64,000 nucleotides of DNA from Rotaria socialis (taxonomy: Eukaryota > Rotifera > Eurotatoria > Philodinida > Philodinidae): assembly GCA_905331475.1 (NCBI GenBank), contig CAJNYU010001792.1, positions 65,738-129,737 on the forward strand. The letters run 5' to 3'. Shown piece by piece: positions 1 through 12,089 of this stretch; the first letter of the stretch is position 1, and every line of letters starts with the position of its first letter. The notes below the pieces were generated by a model. It saw only the letters and a list, made by a program, of their open reading frames with translations, did no database searches and was not told where the DNA came from. Both the position numbers and the translations under genes were made by a program.

Positions 1-164
1 TTTTGAAGCTAGAAGAAAGAAAAAAAAGAGAAAAGGATAGAAAAGAGAGCGAGAGAGAAAGCGTCAACATGAGTCATGATTGACAACTCATTGTGCAATG
101 TCGATGGTTGTAATTGCGAAATTTGGCAAAAAAAGAGAGAGAGAAAAGGAGAGAGAAGAACTGG

Positions 165-172
165 GTATAAAA
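165..172 (+). promoter_or_regulatory. Candidate TATA box of the first bZIP gene
   Basis: A TATAAAAA string lies about 250 bases before the start codon at 420. No ATG occurs between it and 420, so a transcript starting 25-30 bases downstream would use 420 as its first AUG. Purine-rich GA tracts at 14-70 and 129-157 lie upstream. This is a position and motif argument only. Confidence 0.4.
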
Positions 173-419
173 AAGAACAAAATTTCAACATTACGACCAC
201 TTTTATCGACATACACTCACTCGCGCACTTGCATCATCAAATATCCAACATATTGTCTTCAAACAAATCATCTACAAATCAAACAGTGAAGGTCCATATT
301 TGTACTCAAAATCAAATTTATCCAGCGACACTAACCCTGTCAAATCCAAAGGAACAGACGACAGAAATTACAACGGCTTTTTCACCCTTCTCTTTCTTCG
401 AAGATTTATCAGAAACAAG

Positions 420-1370
420 ATGTCAATCACTAAGCATACCCCAGTCTTTATACAACCTGGAAGCGATGGACTCGCTACAATTCCCGACGAAATTAGCTGC
501 GTCTTCAGATTTGGTAAGGATGATCACATTGATCAATATAATAATGATGAACTGATAGACATACTAGAGACAGAAGAGAATTTGAAACAGCAAGCAGCTA
601 ATGTAAAACTTTCAGAAGCAGCATATCATGCAGCTATAACCAAGATTAAGAATCATTTAAAATTCTCATGTTCACTTCAGGTACACAGCTCCGACGGGTC
701 ACTTATAAGTGTCTTTAATACTGAACCAAATCAATCGGCATCGTCGACTTATACAAACCTTGAAACATCATTAGAATTACCCATCGGCGATCCTGAATTC
801 TTACAAGAACTCTTAGACAGCACTTCTCTTACAACACCATTAAACGATCTTGATTTCGATTGCAATTTACTTGACAATTTTCCCGACGACTCCATAACAT
901 TTGATCAACTTCTTAATTTCGATCCTACAATGACCATCCAAGAATTTACTAATGTTCCTATGGAACAAACTGAACCATGTTCTCAACACGAAGTAACTTC
1001 ATCATTACCACACTCATCAATACACGATGAAACTTCGATCTCCTCAATTAATTCTTCACAATCAGACTGTAGCGAACAAGATACACCAAAACGACGTGCA
1101 GCAAAAAAAAGTACTGCTGAAGAACGGCGATTAGCTCGTTTTGGCAATAAGCAAGTGATTAAATATTCTGATGAATATCATAGCCGAAGAGTTAAAAACA
1201 ATGAAGCTGTGAAGAAAAGCCGCATGAAAGCCAAAGAAAAACAACAAACTAGCGAAGTACAAATGAACAAATTAACGGATGAAAATCGTATGTTAAATGA
1301 TCGTGTTGATGTATTAATGAAAGAACTACAAGTATTACGATCATTGTACAAAGAACTAAAAAAAGAGTGA
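420..1370 (+). CDS. C/EBP-like bZIP transcription factor (long form)
   Basis: Intronless model of 316 residues; nuclear DNA-binding regulator. The last 68 residues (from 249) are a bZIP of the C/EBP type: the basic region holds the NNEAVKKSR core, typical of C/EBP (NN-x-AV-x-x-SR), followed by a leucine zipper with LTDENRML and LMKELQVL heptads. The N-terminal 200 residues are acidic and Ser/Thr/Asn-rich (for example around 125-185), as expected of an activation domain. The frame is open upstream to about 300 but has no ATG there, so 420 is chosen. An alternative exon is possible: ATG at about 467 in another frame followed by a GTAAGG at about 514. A shorter bZIP paralogue follows at 2534. 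Family assignment is firm; orthology to one vertebrate C/EBP is not claimed. Confidence 0.88.
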   Translation: MSITKHTPVFIQPGSDGLATIPDEISCVFRFGKDDHIDQYNNDELIDILETEENLKQQAANVKLSEAAYHAAITKIKNHLKFSCSLQVHSSDGSLISVFNTEPNQSASSTYTNLETSLELPIGDPEFLQELLDSTSLTTPLNDLDFDCNLLDNFPDDSITFDQLLNFDPTMTIQEFTNVPMEQTEPCSQHEVTSSLPHSSIHDETSISSINSSQSDCSEQDTPKRRAAKKSTAEERRLARFGNKQVIKYSDEYHSRRVKNNEAVKKSRMKAKEKQQTSEVQMNKLTDENRMLNDRVDVLMKELQVLRSLYKELKKE

Positions 1371-2533
1371 ACGATGAAATCTGGTCACAGACTTCAACGA
1401 GATAATGCATCTTGAACAATGACTGATTCTACTACGGAAAACAATCAATCATGTTCAATCGTCTTTTTCTTGCTTTTTTCGTTAAAAAAAGCTAGTGGAG
1501 CCCGTTTTAGATAGAAAATAGTTTTGCTCATTTCAACTATAATCATGAATTAAAAAAAAGAATAAAAATACATATATTTACCTATAAATATTTGTATACG
1601 TCTTAACATGCTATATGCGTGTTTCTAAAGAAATTTTTTTATTGTTAAAAAAAAGCGTGAAATGAGAATTTAATTCAACATTGTCGCCTTTTATCATTTG
1701 ATTATTTTGCTCATGTCTCTAATTTAAATATAATAATTAATAAAATATGCTTATAAAATAAAGCTACTTTGATATTCATTAATAACAAATTTTTTCTTTC
1801 ATCGACGGAAAAAAAACTCAAGCATTCTTGAAGAATAAGCCGACTGAAAAATTCCCACAAATCATCGATATTTACATAGAGTGAATTAGTAATCGTCTTC
1901 TTGTTTTACGTACATTCTAGAAAAAACACTGATAGATGAATCATTCTTATAGTGTCCACAAACATATAAAGAAATATATGTTGTAGGACAGATTGAAATT
2001 CAGTTCACATTAAAATAACTTCGATTTCAACAAAGAAAATTTTAAACTGAACTAGTTCAGATCAAAATTATTTTAATCTGGACTGGATTTTAATCTATCC
2101 TACGACATATATATATATATATTTACCAGGACTCCACAATGAATGCATGATAATACTATGTTATAGGATAAAATGAACGATCAAATAAAATATGTTAAGA
2201 TGTGATGTCTTAGAAATAAATGTGTGATAAATGAATTTATATCGCTAATGCAAACTTTGCAAGATCTATTCAACAGACTATTGGCTTTTCTTTTTAAGAT
2301 AAACATACAATTTAATTGTTCTTGTGTGGAATTCTTATTAAGACATTTAAAATATAAGAGAAAAACAACAATTGCTTCATTGATTATGCGAGTCACCTTT
2401 TAGATATCTCTCCTGTAAAAAGAAGAATATTCATTGGAGAAATTTATTGACCAATAGAATTTTATTTTTTTATTCCGTTGTTTTTTGACACAAATAAATA
2501 TATATTTTAATACGATTTCCAACCTCGAATGAT
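1371..2533. other. Intergenic region between the two bZIP genes
   Basis: AT-rich with no convincing coding potential. It holds the 3' UTR of the first bZIP gene (AATAAA-like strings near 1560 and 1757) and the presumed promoter of the second. A hairpin inverted repeat occupies 1974-2112 (listed separately). Confidence 0.6.
1974..2112. repeat. Hairpin inverted repeat, MITE-like, about 139 bp
   Basis: The left arm begins ATATATGTTGTAGGACAGAT. The reverse complement of the right end reads ATATATGTCGTAGGATAGAT. The match continues for about 57 bases with roughly ten mismatches, leaving a central spacer of about 25 bases around 2031-2056. No coding capacity. Most simply read as a non-autonomous inverted-repeat element or its remnant, though no target-site duplication can be separated from the surrounding AT repeats. 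Confidence 0.7.
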
Positions 2534-2863
2534 ATGAATTCTGCTGAAACAAAAAAAGACGATGCCGCAAAATGTAAATTAGCTAGATTTGGAAATAAAA
2601 AAGTGGTTAAATATTCGGATGAATATCATCATCAACGTTTGAAAAATAATGAATCAGTCAAAAATAGTCGATTAAAAGCAAAACAAAAACAAAAAGAAAC
2701 TGAAAGTCGAATGAATAAATTGGCTGACGAAAATCATACATTGAATGAACGTCTCGATTCGTTAATGAAAGAATTACAAGTATTACAATCACTCTATAAA
2801 GAACTTGGCCAAGATCTACCAGTCGAAGCTGTTAAGGCGCTTGAACAAATAAATCTTTATTAA
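2534..2863 (+). CDS. Short C/EBP-like bZIP protein
   Basis: Intronless, 109 residues. Nearly the whole protein is bZIP: a short leader, then LARFGNKKVVKYSDEYHHQR, a basic core NNESVKNSR, a leucine zipper (LADENHTL, LMKELQVLQSLYKEL), and a tail of about 20 residues. It is clearly a paralogue of the upstream gene: the shared block starts at the LARFGNK motif and runs through the zipper, but the acidic N-terminal activation region is missing. By analogy with short C/EBP forms, it could dimerise with the long protein and damp it; that is inference. The core replaces A and K of the long copy by S and N (NNESVKNSR), so DNA affinity may differ. ATG at 2534 is the natural start. Confidence 0.85.
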   Translation: MNSAETKKDDAAKCKLARFGNKKVVKYSDEYHHQRLKNNESVKNSRLKAKQKQKETESRMNKLADENHTLNERLDSLMKELQVLQSLYKELGQDLPVEAVKALEQINLY

Positions 2864-5482
2864 TATTATTTTATTTTATTTTTGCTATTTTATTAGAGAA
2901 AGATTTTTTTCGTTTCGTTTTCTTGTTTGGTATTGATTACTGATGTGATAAAATTCGATTAAAATGTATGAATCGAGAGACATTGTTCGACGTTATATTT
3001 TATGCTTTTCGTTTAACTTTTTTCTGTAAATAGACTATTTCATGAGACACAGCTGAATATATATATATATATACATAAAAATAATCTGGAGGATATATTC
3101 ATAAATTTTTGATTATTATATATTTTTATTCTAATAAAATGTCACCGGCATAGGTTTATGTCAAAAGAGTGACAATGGTGTGAAAATCTCGAATTTCCGA
3201 TTGAACGATCAAGTTGACCAATTCTATTCTTTCAAAGCATTCGTCCGAAGCGGAAGTTTCTAGATCGGAAAATGCGTGATCGTGTAATGTAAAAAATGCT
3301 GGAATTGGTGCATTCTTAGTCCAATCCAGATAAGAGGACTATATTCATCCATACAAAATGTTATGTGCTCAAGGACTCCATGCTATCCTTACACGTTCAC
3401 TAATGTGACGATGTTTTCTTTCAGATGGAAAATTTTTTAGAATGTAATGATATAAAGACAGGAAAGTTTCTTTTTTCTGTATAAAATATATTTCTTTCTG
3501 ATCTTCTATTTGATTAGAGATGTTATCTGAATCGAAAATTAGACTGAATGATTTATCGCTAGATCTTTTTCATTTGTTCAATTGCTTATTTTTTTAATTA
3601 GTTATTTTTATTGACGTTGCTTTTTTACGCATGTGTTTTGAATGATTCATCTGATTTTTAAAACTTTCAGCTTTATAGAATAGTCATTAGTTGTGCAAAA
3701 TATAAATACGTCATACATTTAATTATACAATTAAGCAGATTGCTGTTGTGTTAATTTGTCTGTTTTTTTCCTTTTTTTTGTTAGTATTAATTTTTGATGA
3801 GTGAATGTGATTTCACAGGCTTGCATCTGTAAGTATCTTGTTAAAGAGGTTTATTTAAACAAAAAAAATCTCTGAAACAATTTACATGAAATTTGGGAAA
3901 ATTTGATTATAGGGCCTAAGTTTAGCTGAAAAATAGCTCATTTGTTGTGTGTCACCGCTAGATATAAGTGCGTTGATCAGACATATTAGTATTTCTTGTT
4001 GGCGTGGTCTTATTCTATTGAATGGAAATACAAAAGTGAGATCATATGACCATATAATCGAACAAACACGAGAGTTTTGTTTATTTAGGTCTGTATGGCA
4101 TAGAAAAACTACAGAATTACTCCAATCATCAGTAGCGACAAAACTGCGCCACATGTGTGACAGGATGAGAATAAAGAAATTGTAAACAGGAAAAATAAAA
4201 CAGCTTACAAGATATTTTATAAGGTAGAATTTCATTATTTACCGTAAGAAGTTTTAAATAGAGTTCAAACAACTACAATATATCAGTATCAAAACGATGC
4301 TCTCCCATACAGATAAATACAAATTTTTAGTTTTTTGTGCCAATAATAGAAGAGTAGAATGTCAAGTACGAGGCTATTATTATTTTCCCGCTGTTGCAAA
4401 GTTACCGAAAAGTTCAAATTTATCAGATTATAACTATTTCTTCGTGATTCACATTTTTAGCGGTCTTACATGACAGTGCGTTGTTTCTTTGAAATATTAT
4501 TATCTTTTACGACCTTGATTTAACATGTTAGAGACATGCGTGCGATAATAAATTATGATTCGTAAGCACAAACTCGCCTACTATTGGTTCGTATTTACAT
4601 AGAGTTCTAATTGATACATAATCCTATCTCAATCATGTTATCAGAAGTATTTTCCGCTAATGCTACATGTCAAAGCTCAATATCCTAGCTAGTTCTATAG
4701 TCGGAATGTTGTTGAGAAAATCTAGTAATGGACAAATGTTAATTTTCGTTAACATGCACTTTTTTAAGGATGACTTTGACCTATATTCCAATTAGGCCAA
4801 GAATATGTTGTAAAAATTACTGAGCTGCACCACTGAATAGCATCAACTAGATGAGGTACAACACGTGTACACTATCATATGATATGATTATTGGTGAAAT
4901 TTTGACTGCAAGCCAAGAGCTACAGTACTAATGAATGAGACACATGGAATCGCCTTCACTGCTAGATAAAACGGTAGTAGCAACAGCAGCTCATAGGAGA
5001 GTGAAACGAAAAAGGAAAAACGTTTTGAGTACATATGTTCTGTTTACAAGTGAATGAAGGTAAGTCTGAATTGTATTTGAAAAGTTAGAGATTTGTTTCA
5101 GGTAGAGGGTCTAGACTTGTGTGTTGAAATCCTATACAATTTATTAAAGAAAAAATGACGCATGATACAATGAAGAGTTATTTAGTGCGCTCGTAATGAC
5201 AGTTTATTGTCGCGTGCATGGACCCAAAAATTATTCACACTTTATAATGTACAACATCTTTTCTTGAGGATCTTCTACGAAAACTAACATCTTAATGCGA
5301 ATTCGAATATAAAAATTGGCAAGTTATGCATTTTTATCAAAGTGTTGCCTTGACTATCAGTTATTTTAATCTATTTTTATTTCGATCGTTGTTGTTTATT
5401 TAAATTGTTGTGTCGAACTAAAAGAAGTTTTTAAACTAAGCGAATTCTCTATTGTCTACGATTTATTTGTTTGAATTTCTTA
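2864..5482. other. Gene-poor spacer
   Basis: About 2.6 kb of AT-rich sequence. Open frames of up to about 117 codons around 3882-4235 lack ATG starts, family resemblance and splice-consistent extension, so none is called. A short AT dinucleotide run lies at 3058-3073. Nothing else recognisable was seen. Confidence 0.5.
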
Positions 5483-5956
5483 ATGATACAATTGCCGAAA
5501 CATATTCGACAGTATTTTCTGTTTTCATTAATTACATATTTAATCATTATTCTGCTTATTTTTCTCATTTATTTCATATTAATTCTTATAGAAAAACGAA
5601 TATCAATCATTGGCCTATTCATTTATTCTATTGGCGAAAATATACTTAGTATTTTCGATTTTTTTTCATTGCCTCTACGATATTTGTTGCCAAATTTAAA
5701 CGATGATGAGTACTATTTGATATTATTGAATTTTATCATCACAATATTTGCTTTTATTTATGCTTATTTATTCTGTAAGTTGATTAATTTTTAATAGAAA
5801 AAATAAAGAGAACGAATGTTTTTTGCGTTATTTTCTTTTACAGACATAATTCGTCTTGAAATATTCACAGGTATTTCTCCGATTCATAGTACGGCTTATT
5901 TACAATGGTTTGAAATACAACGATATCGATTTCAAGAGACACATAGAGCTGGTTAA
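5483..5956 (+). CDS. Small multi-pass membrane protein of unknown family
   Basis: Two exons, 5483-5774 and 5844-5956, joined across a 69-base GTAAGT...CAG intron with the frame kept; 134 residues. The first ATG in the open frame after a stop at 5432 is at 5483. Three strongly hydrophobic stretches are visible, about residues 12-37, 40-60 and 80-102, followed by a short polar C-terminus rich in aromatic residues and Arg (AYLQWFEIQRYRF). There is no signal peptide apart from the first hydrophobic stretch. I do not recognise the family. The clean intron and polar tail argue for a real gene rather than a chance frame. Confidence 0.55.
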
Positions 5957-7382
5957 GAACAAAAAAAAACAGAAATCGTTCATTGAATTGAAAATATAGG
6001 CACTCAGCTATTAAATCACGCCATTCTATGATATTTCTAATGGTTCTTTTATTTTTTTTTCTTACGAAAGCATTTTAAGAAATATTTATTTTTGCTTTAT
6101 TAATTAGCTGAATAAGGTAAATTCTAATATGCATCTACAAAAATATTTTTCATGCTAAAACAAATAATCGCTTTACCTTGAACTTAAATAGATTTGAACA
6201 TATCTCATGTGTATTTGATTCGACTGCGTTGTTACCATTAGAGAAAGAAATGCAATAGCAATCAGTAATGTCACGCATACATCATATTTGCTTGGTAACT
6301 TTCTCTTCTGTTGGTTACTATTATGATTTTGAACACTGCTTTTTGAACGAACGAAAGAATATCCACTCAATTTTTTTTGTGTAGAAACATGCGACATAGT
6401 AGATCTGTACAATATATTTTCTTTTTGCGTTGTAACAAATAGTAATGAATCAATTATTATGATGTTGAGTGTACCCAGTGTATTGCTTTGCTTTTGTTTT
6501 ACTAAAACTTTTCTTGGCATTATGTGAACACGTGTAGTGCACTGCCTGAGATATGATGTCGGATTTCGTGTCACCTCATTTTCACCTATCCTCAGGCAAA
6601 CAAGAACAAATTTTAATGCATTTCAATTTGTACTTTTTACACTGAACTTAAAATGATTTTTATATTTTAATTAAATATGTTCGCCTTCAGACTTGTTTTC
6701 CTTTGTGACGGAATGCTCTCTTTCCGTTTAAAGAGAAAGGTAAGAAGCATATAATTTAGCGCGTTTATTTGATATCAATTTTTATCTGACTGGACCATGC
6801 GTGAGAAAATCTTGAATCAATTAGTAGATATCTAACAAATATTGTTAAGTAATAAAATAGGTCATTGCGTCGCAAAAATCATGAGTTATAATAGTTATTT
6901 ACGTGTTTTTCTTCTCCTTATAAAACGAAAACTAAAGACAAATATCTTGTTTTCTATATCAAACGAGAATTCATGCTGTGGCAACGTGTTTTTATCTTTT
7001 ATTTGATGTATAATTTACATATATATATATATATATATATGTTTGTTTGTTTGTGACAACATGTTGTGTCGTAAGATTATGACTAGTAATGAATAGCTAA
7101 TAGTAAGCATCGTTACATAGAAGAAAGACAATAAATAGAATTCGTATGCGATAAAACGAAAATAAAGGAAGGAAAATATGTTGTTTACCTTCTCCTTTGG
7201 TTATCTGTCTGATATATTTTAGTATATACGCAAAAAAGACTTTTTCTTATTTATTCTAACAATAACAAAGTACGAAGATACGACATTGTTTCAAGTAGTC
7301 GTTTTCAGGTGACTCTAAAGTATGTTAATGAATATGTACATGTACTTTATTATTTATTTTCTCTCTGTTTATTATAGTACGC
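5957..7382. other. Spacer and presumed promoter of the acyl-CoA synthetase
   Basis: Apart from the doubtful frame at 6173-6520, this 1.4 kb stretch holds no recognisable gene. An AT dinucleotide run of about 22 bases sits at 7019-7040. A pyrimidine-rich run ends in TTATAG at 7372-7377, just before the start codon at 7383, which could mark a 5' UTR intron acceptor. Confidence 0.45.
6173..6520 (-). CDS. Possible small single-pass membrane protein (doubtful)
   Basis: Open frame of 115 codons from ATG at 6520. A basic, Ser-rich N-terminal part is followed by one hydrophobic segment near the C-terminus (VCVTLLIAIAFLSLMV). No family is recognised and no supporting intron is seen. It could be a terminal exon or chance. 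Low confidence. Confidence 0.22.
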   Translation of the reverse strand: MPRKVLVKQKQSNTLGTLNIIIIDSLLFVTTQKENILYRSTMSHVSTQKKLSGYSFVRSKSSVQNHNSNQQKRKLPSKYDVCVTLLIAIAFLSLMVTTQSNQIHMRYVQIYLSSR

Positions 7383-10300
7383 ATGGCTTCATTTGTGATC
7401 ACTGCCATAATAACCATCTTGGTCGTAGTCATAACTTTTTTATTAAATTCATATGTCAAACTTTTTAAAATAATTTTTAAAAAACCTGCCAAGCGGAAAG
7501 GCGCTGTTGAAGTTGATACAACAGAACATATTTATGCTCATCCAGACTGTACTGATAACTTAAAAGATTACAACTCAATTGGTGTCCAAACATTATACGA
7601 TGTTCTTCTACATGGCTTAGATGCTGGAAAAGATCGGCCACTATTTTCATTTAGAAAATCATCGGAAGAACCATTTAGTTCGTATACATACAAGTAAGTT
7701 GATTATTTGATATTGCAAGTACTTGAAATAGGTTATATTATAATGTGTAATAAAAATGACTCATCTCTTAGAATGTTCCCTAGACTGAAGAGATGGGATC
7801 ATGGACTAGAATATTCTTTTAGCCGCATGTTCTCTAGATTACAAAGATAAGATCGAGAAACGACAATTTGCCTGTGTTCGTTCTTGTTCGTCTAAGCTAA
7901 TTATGCATCTGATAACTGTGCACGATGGCAAAGTAGGGTACCTATGTACTAGAATATCAAATAAGTGTTAAAGAACGAAAAACAAAATGTACATATTTAT
8001 TTGACCTAGGACGCTTGTAAGCGTCTATAGTTGTTATTAATATGATCAATAGTTCGACGTATTGTTCACTGTTATATACATGTCGATGCCATGAAATCAT
8101 GAACATTAACACTTATAGAACGAGTCTAGACATAAGACAAGATGAATAACAATGTTCGAATAATTTTCGGCAATGAAAATAAATTACTTCTAAATAATTC
8201 TATCGTCCATTTCAAACATGATGTAAATATTTAGGTTATTAAAAAAAAAAACTAGAATATTTTCAATGTCATGCTTTGTGCATATAGACTTTTTGAAATC
8301 AGTACACAACTAAGTATTCAATTCATAGAAATACATTGACTCGATATCTGTATATATCGTGATATCGAGGATGAATATTCTTTGTACTTATAAGCCGTTT
8401 GAATTTTGGGACAACATTTTCAAGTTCACGCAAAATAAAAGAAGCGCACAATTACGACGATGCAAAGATAAGAGAACAGAAACAGATAAGGCTGCACCTA
8501 GAACAAGCACTATCATACAACTATATCGTATATCTAAAATGGTTTTTTCTTGATAAATATTGGAAAAAACAGTTTTTAATTATTCAGATAATTAGTTTCG
8601 TGAAGCAAATCACTGCTACACCTCATTTTAACTATTTCACGCATTACTGTTTAAAACAAAATAAGAGCGAACCGAGGTCGGCCGAACTTGTACTTTTTAT
8701 TGACACAATCTTAGAAGAACATTGATCCACAATAACAATTAATGGCTACTTGTCACATTTGATATTAGTAACGATAATTGAATTCCAGTTGATACATTCT
8801 GTTTGAAACGTTCGTGTTTCTTAATCTAAAATGTAACACTTTTTTTCCTGTAGAGAAGTGTTCCAAATAATGAAAGAAACTGGTAGTGGCATATCTAGTC
8901 TTGGTCTTAAAGCATCCAATGACACTTATATTGGTATATATGGTTCGGCATCTGTTAGTTATGCCTTAGCTCTATATTCTTGTTGGCCATTTTCCATGGT
9001 TCCAATTGGCATATATGATTCACTTGGTCAAGACGGTGTTCGATATATCATAAAACATGCCGAAGTTAAATTAATATTTGCTGACGACATCACGCGTGTA
9101 AAAAATTTAGTTGAATGGAAAGATGACACTTTAGCATTAAAAATAATAATTACGTTTGTTGAACCAACACCAGATTTATTGAAAGCAGCTGCAGACAAAA
9201 ATCTTGAACTTATAACATATGATAGTTTAAGAGAAATGGGTCGAAATAATTTAGTTGATTTTGCACCACCAAAAATCCATGATATTGCTTTAATTATGTA
9301 TACAAGTGGAAGCACAGGAGAACCCAAAGGTTATCTTTTTGTGCAAAAAACTCGACTTCTAAATTGAATTAATTATTTTTAAAATTATAGGTTGTATTAT
9401 TACACATGAAAATTTTATTACTGCTATGTTTGGTTGTGGTACAGCTATTGATTTGGACTCATTAGCAGTGAATGAAGTACCTCGCGCAATGAATTTCTTA
9501 CCAATGGCACATATGTTTGGCTGTGGAACAGTTCTTGCAATCACTTATTTAGGTAAGATTATCCTATAGAAAACAAAATGTTTCTTTATGAATATATGTC
9601 GTTTGTTCTTAATGTTTAGGTGGAGAAGTTGGATTTTGGCAAGGCAAAGTTGATAAATTACTAGATGATTTTCGTGATTTTCGGCCGACCTTACTTTCAA
9701 TAGTGCCACGTTTACTTAATAGATTATATGATAAAGTACGATCTGAAATTCTTAAGAAAGGTGTACCCGGTCGAATTTTATTTCGATTGGCTATTCATGG
9801 AAAATTAGCATTAATAAGACGTGGAGATTTTTCACAAGATACAATATGGGACAAACTTCTATTTGAAAAAGTTCGGCAACAATTTGGCGGTCAAGTTCGA
9901 CGCGTTGTATCGTCAAGTGCACCACTTTCAGCTGAAGTTTGTCAATTTGCTCGTGCAGCATTCTCTTGTTTTCTTATTGAAGCATACGGACAAACAGAAT
10001 GCGTTATCGGTTGTTGGCAAACATTACACGATATGAAGTCAGGTGAAACAGGCATTCCAACGGTGTTCAATCATGTTAAATTAGTTGATGTGCCAGAAAA
10101 AGATTATTATGCTAAAGATGGTGTTGGAGAAATATGTATAAGAAGTCGAGCTGTGTTTAGTGGCTATTTAAAAGATGCAGATAAAACACGTGAAGTTATT
10201 GATGAGAAAGGTTGGCTACATACAGGTGATATTGGACGATGGACTCCATGGAAGACGTTGAAAATTGTTGATCGAAAAAAAAACATGTATAAGGTTTGTA

Positions 10301-12089
10301 GTTTAACATATTTTCTCTTGTCTCTATTAGAGTTCTCGTGTAAGCTACTGAATAACCTATTTGAGTGTTAACCTTTTGTTTTCACTTTGACATTTTTGAT
10401 ACGTTTTGAATATTAAATTAGATTGTCACAATTTTATTGTTAAATAGAGAATATTAACAATGGTATAAAATTGGCAGAAAGAAAAAACGCCGAAAACATT
10501 ATAGATAGAGTCTAAACCCAGCTTTTCAACAATCCTATATGGATAATTTGTAGGAGTATCCATCGTTGCACTTTTAAATGGATAGTGTATGCTCAAACTC
10601 GATTTATAGCACTTTTGACATTTTTTACTTTCGACGCTTTTTCTTTTTGCCAATTCTATGCATATCCTGGCGTGGTAGCCTTGTAACGCTTCATATGAAA
10701 ATTTTAAATTAAAACTGAGGTTGGTAATTCTGGAAATTTTTCTGAATTACGTGGTTATAAATAAAAAAAGTTGCCTTGCCCCAGTCTACAATTATAGTAG
10801 TCGTGCCATTGGGTTGCAAAAAAAATTAATTTCTGTGAAAAGTCATTGTTAATAATATCCAACTTCAGAAATATTTTAAAAGAAGGCAAAGTTATTACGA
10901 TATTTATTTTCTATAGCTTGAAAATCTAGTCTAGACATTCTAATTCGATATTCAAATACGGCGAGAATCACATAAAAGAATCATTAAAACAAATGATTAC
11001 ATAATTTTGATGAAACCTATTTATAAAATCTAGTAACATTACAGTTTCTTTTTTGAAAACAATCGAAAATTAATGTTAACATATCGATGTAAAAGTTCCA
11101 ACGTTCCGCTTTCCTGCCGCGGATGCCATAGACACATTACAAGCGATTCATCAGAGGCCGTGTGCGAGATACCTTAGAAACGATGTTCTTCAAAGTATCA
11201 AAATCAAATGGTATATCCGGTGAATAATGACTCAAAGCACTTGCAGTTCATAATTAATTTTCTTTTTCTTATAATAATACTGCTAGGCTACAGGTGTAGC
11301 CAGTAGTAACATTGATAAGTAATGTTTTCCATAGATTTACTACAAGAGTCGGGTTAAAAAAATGCACCCCGACACAGCTGAAGTTCTCTTGTCGTGACTG
11401 TTAATGTTCTAGCTTCATAAAGGTTTAACTCTAGCACCCCGTTAAGAATTTCACAGTACAAACGACGACAAATCTTTCATCCGGAAGCACGTATTAGTTT
11501 AGTTCACGAACTATTTTCTAATCGCATATCTAGAAGATTATATAAAAGGAATGACGAAAAAAGAAGTGTCTGAAAATAGATGAAGAAAAGTAATAATCTG
11601 TAATTAGTGAAAGCAGCTAGATCTTGCTTTAGATTTTAATCTCGCTAAGATATTGCTAACAGCTTTTTATTTTTCTATTTTTAGTTGAGTCAAGGTGAAT
11701 ATGTTGCGCCCGAAAAAATTGAAGACGCATATTCCCGCAGTCAATTCGTATCTCAGGTATTTGTTTATGGTGATTCATATAAAAATTTTCCTGTTGCTAT
11801 TGTCGTCTTAAATGATGATTTCATTAAAAGATGGATAACAAAAGATGAAAAGAATGCTCAATTTAACACTGAAGCAAAATTAAAAGAACATGTACTTAAT
11901 GATATGTTACGCGAAGGAAAAAAACGTGGTTTAATGTCGTTTGAACAAGTTAAAGCTATTGAATTGATAAAAGAACCATTTACAATTGAAAATGGACTTT
12001 TAACGCCTACATTTAAATCAAGACGTTTTGCCGTCGAAAAAAAATACAAAGACTTCTTCATTAAATTGTATCAACAAATTGATACATAA
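7383..12089 (+). CDS. Long-chain fatty acid CoA ligase (ACSL family)
   Basis: Activates long-chain fatty acids: fatty acid + ATP + CoA to acyl-CoA + AMP + PPi, typically on ER or mitochondrial outer membrane. Five exons: 7383-7693, 8854-9329, 9391-9552, 9620-10293, 11685-12089. All junctions are GT...AG and in phase; total 675 residues, the usual ACSL length. Residues 4-24 form an N-terminal membrane anchor. Adenylate-forming motifs: YTSGSTGEPKG at 253-263 (P-loop, split by intron 2), YGQTE at 439-443, HTGD at 517-520 and DRKKNMYK at 534-541. The C-terminal exon opens with the conserved QGEYVAPEKIE. Introns 1 (1,160 bases) and 4 (1,391 bases) are unusually long for this locus; the other two are about 60. 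I see no second gene in either long intron. Confidence 0.97.

Noticed and set aside
3882-4235. Overlapping open frames on both strands
   Set aside because: No ATG at the stated starts, no family resemblance, no splice-consistent extension; likely chance in an AT-rich spacer.
7772-7860. Two similar phrases (ATGTTCCCTAGACTGAAGAG and ATGTTCTCTAGATTACAAAG) about 55 bases apart
   Set aside because: Short and diverged, with no further copies seen; not enough to call a repeat family.
8399-8725. A 108-codon frame in intron 1 of the acyl-CoA synthetase
   Set aside because: Starts with TTG/ATT context rather than a convincing ATG, no recognisable domain, and lies wholly inside an intron whose flanking exons join in phase.
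9028-9327. Minus-strand frame of 99 codons
   Set aside because: Antisense shadow of the second acyl-CoA synthetase exon.
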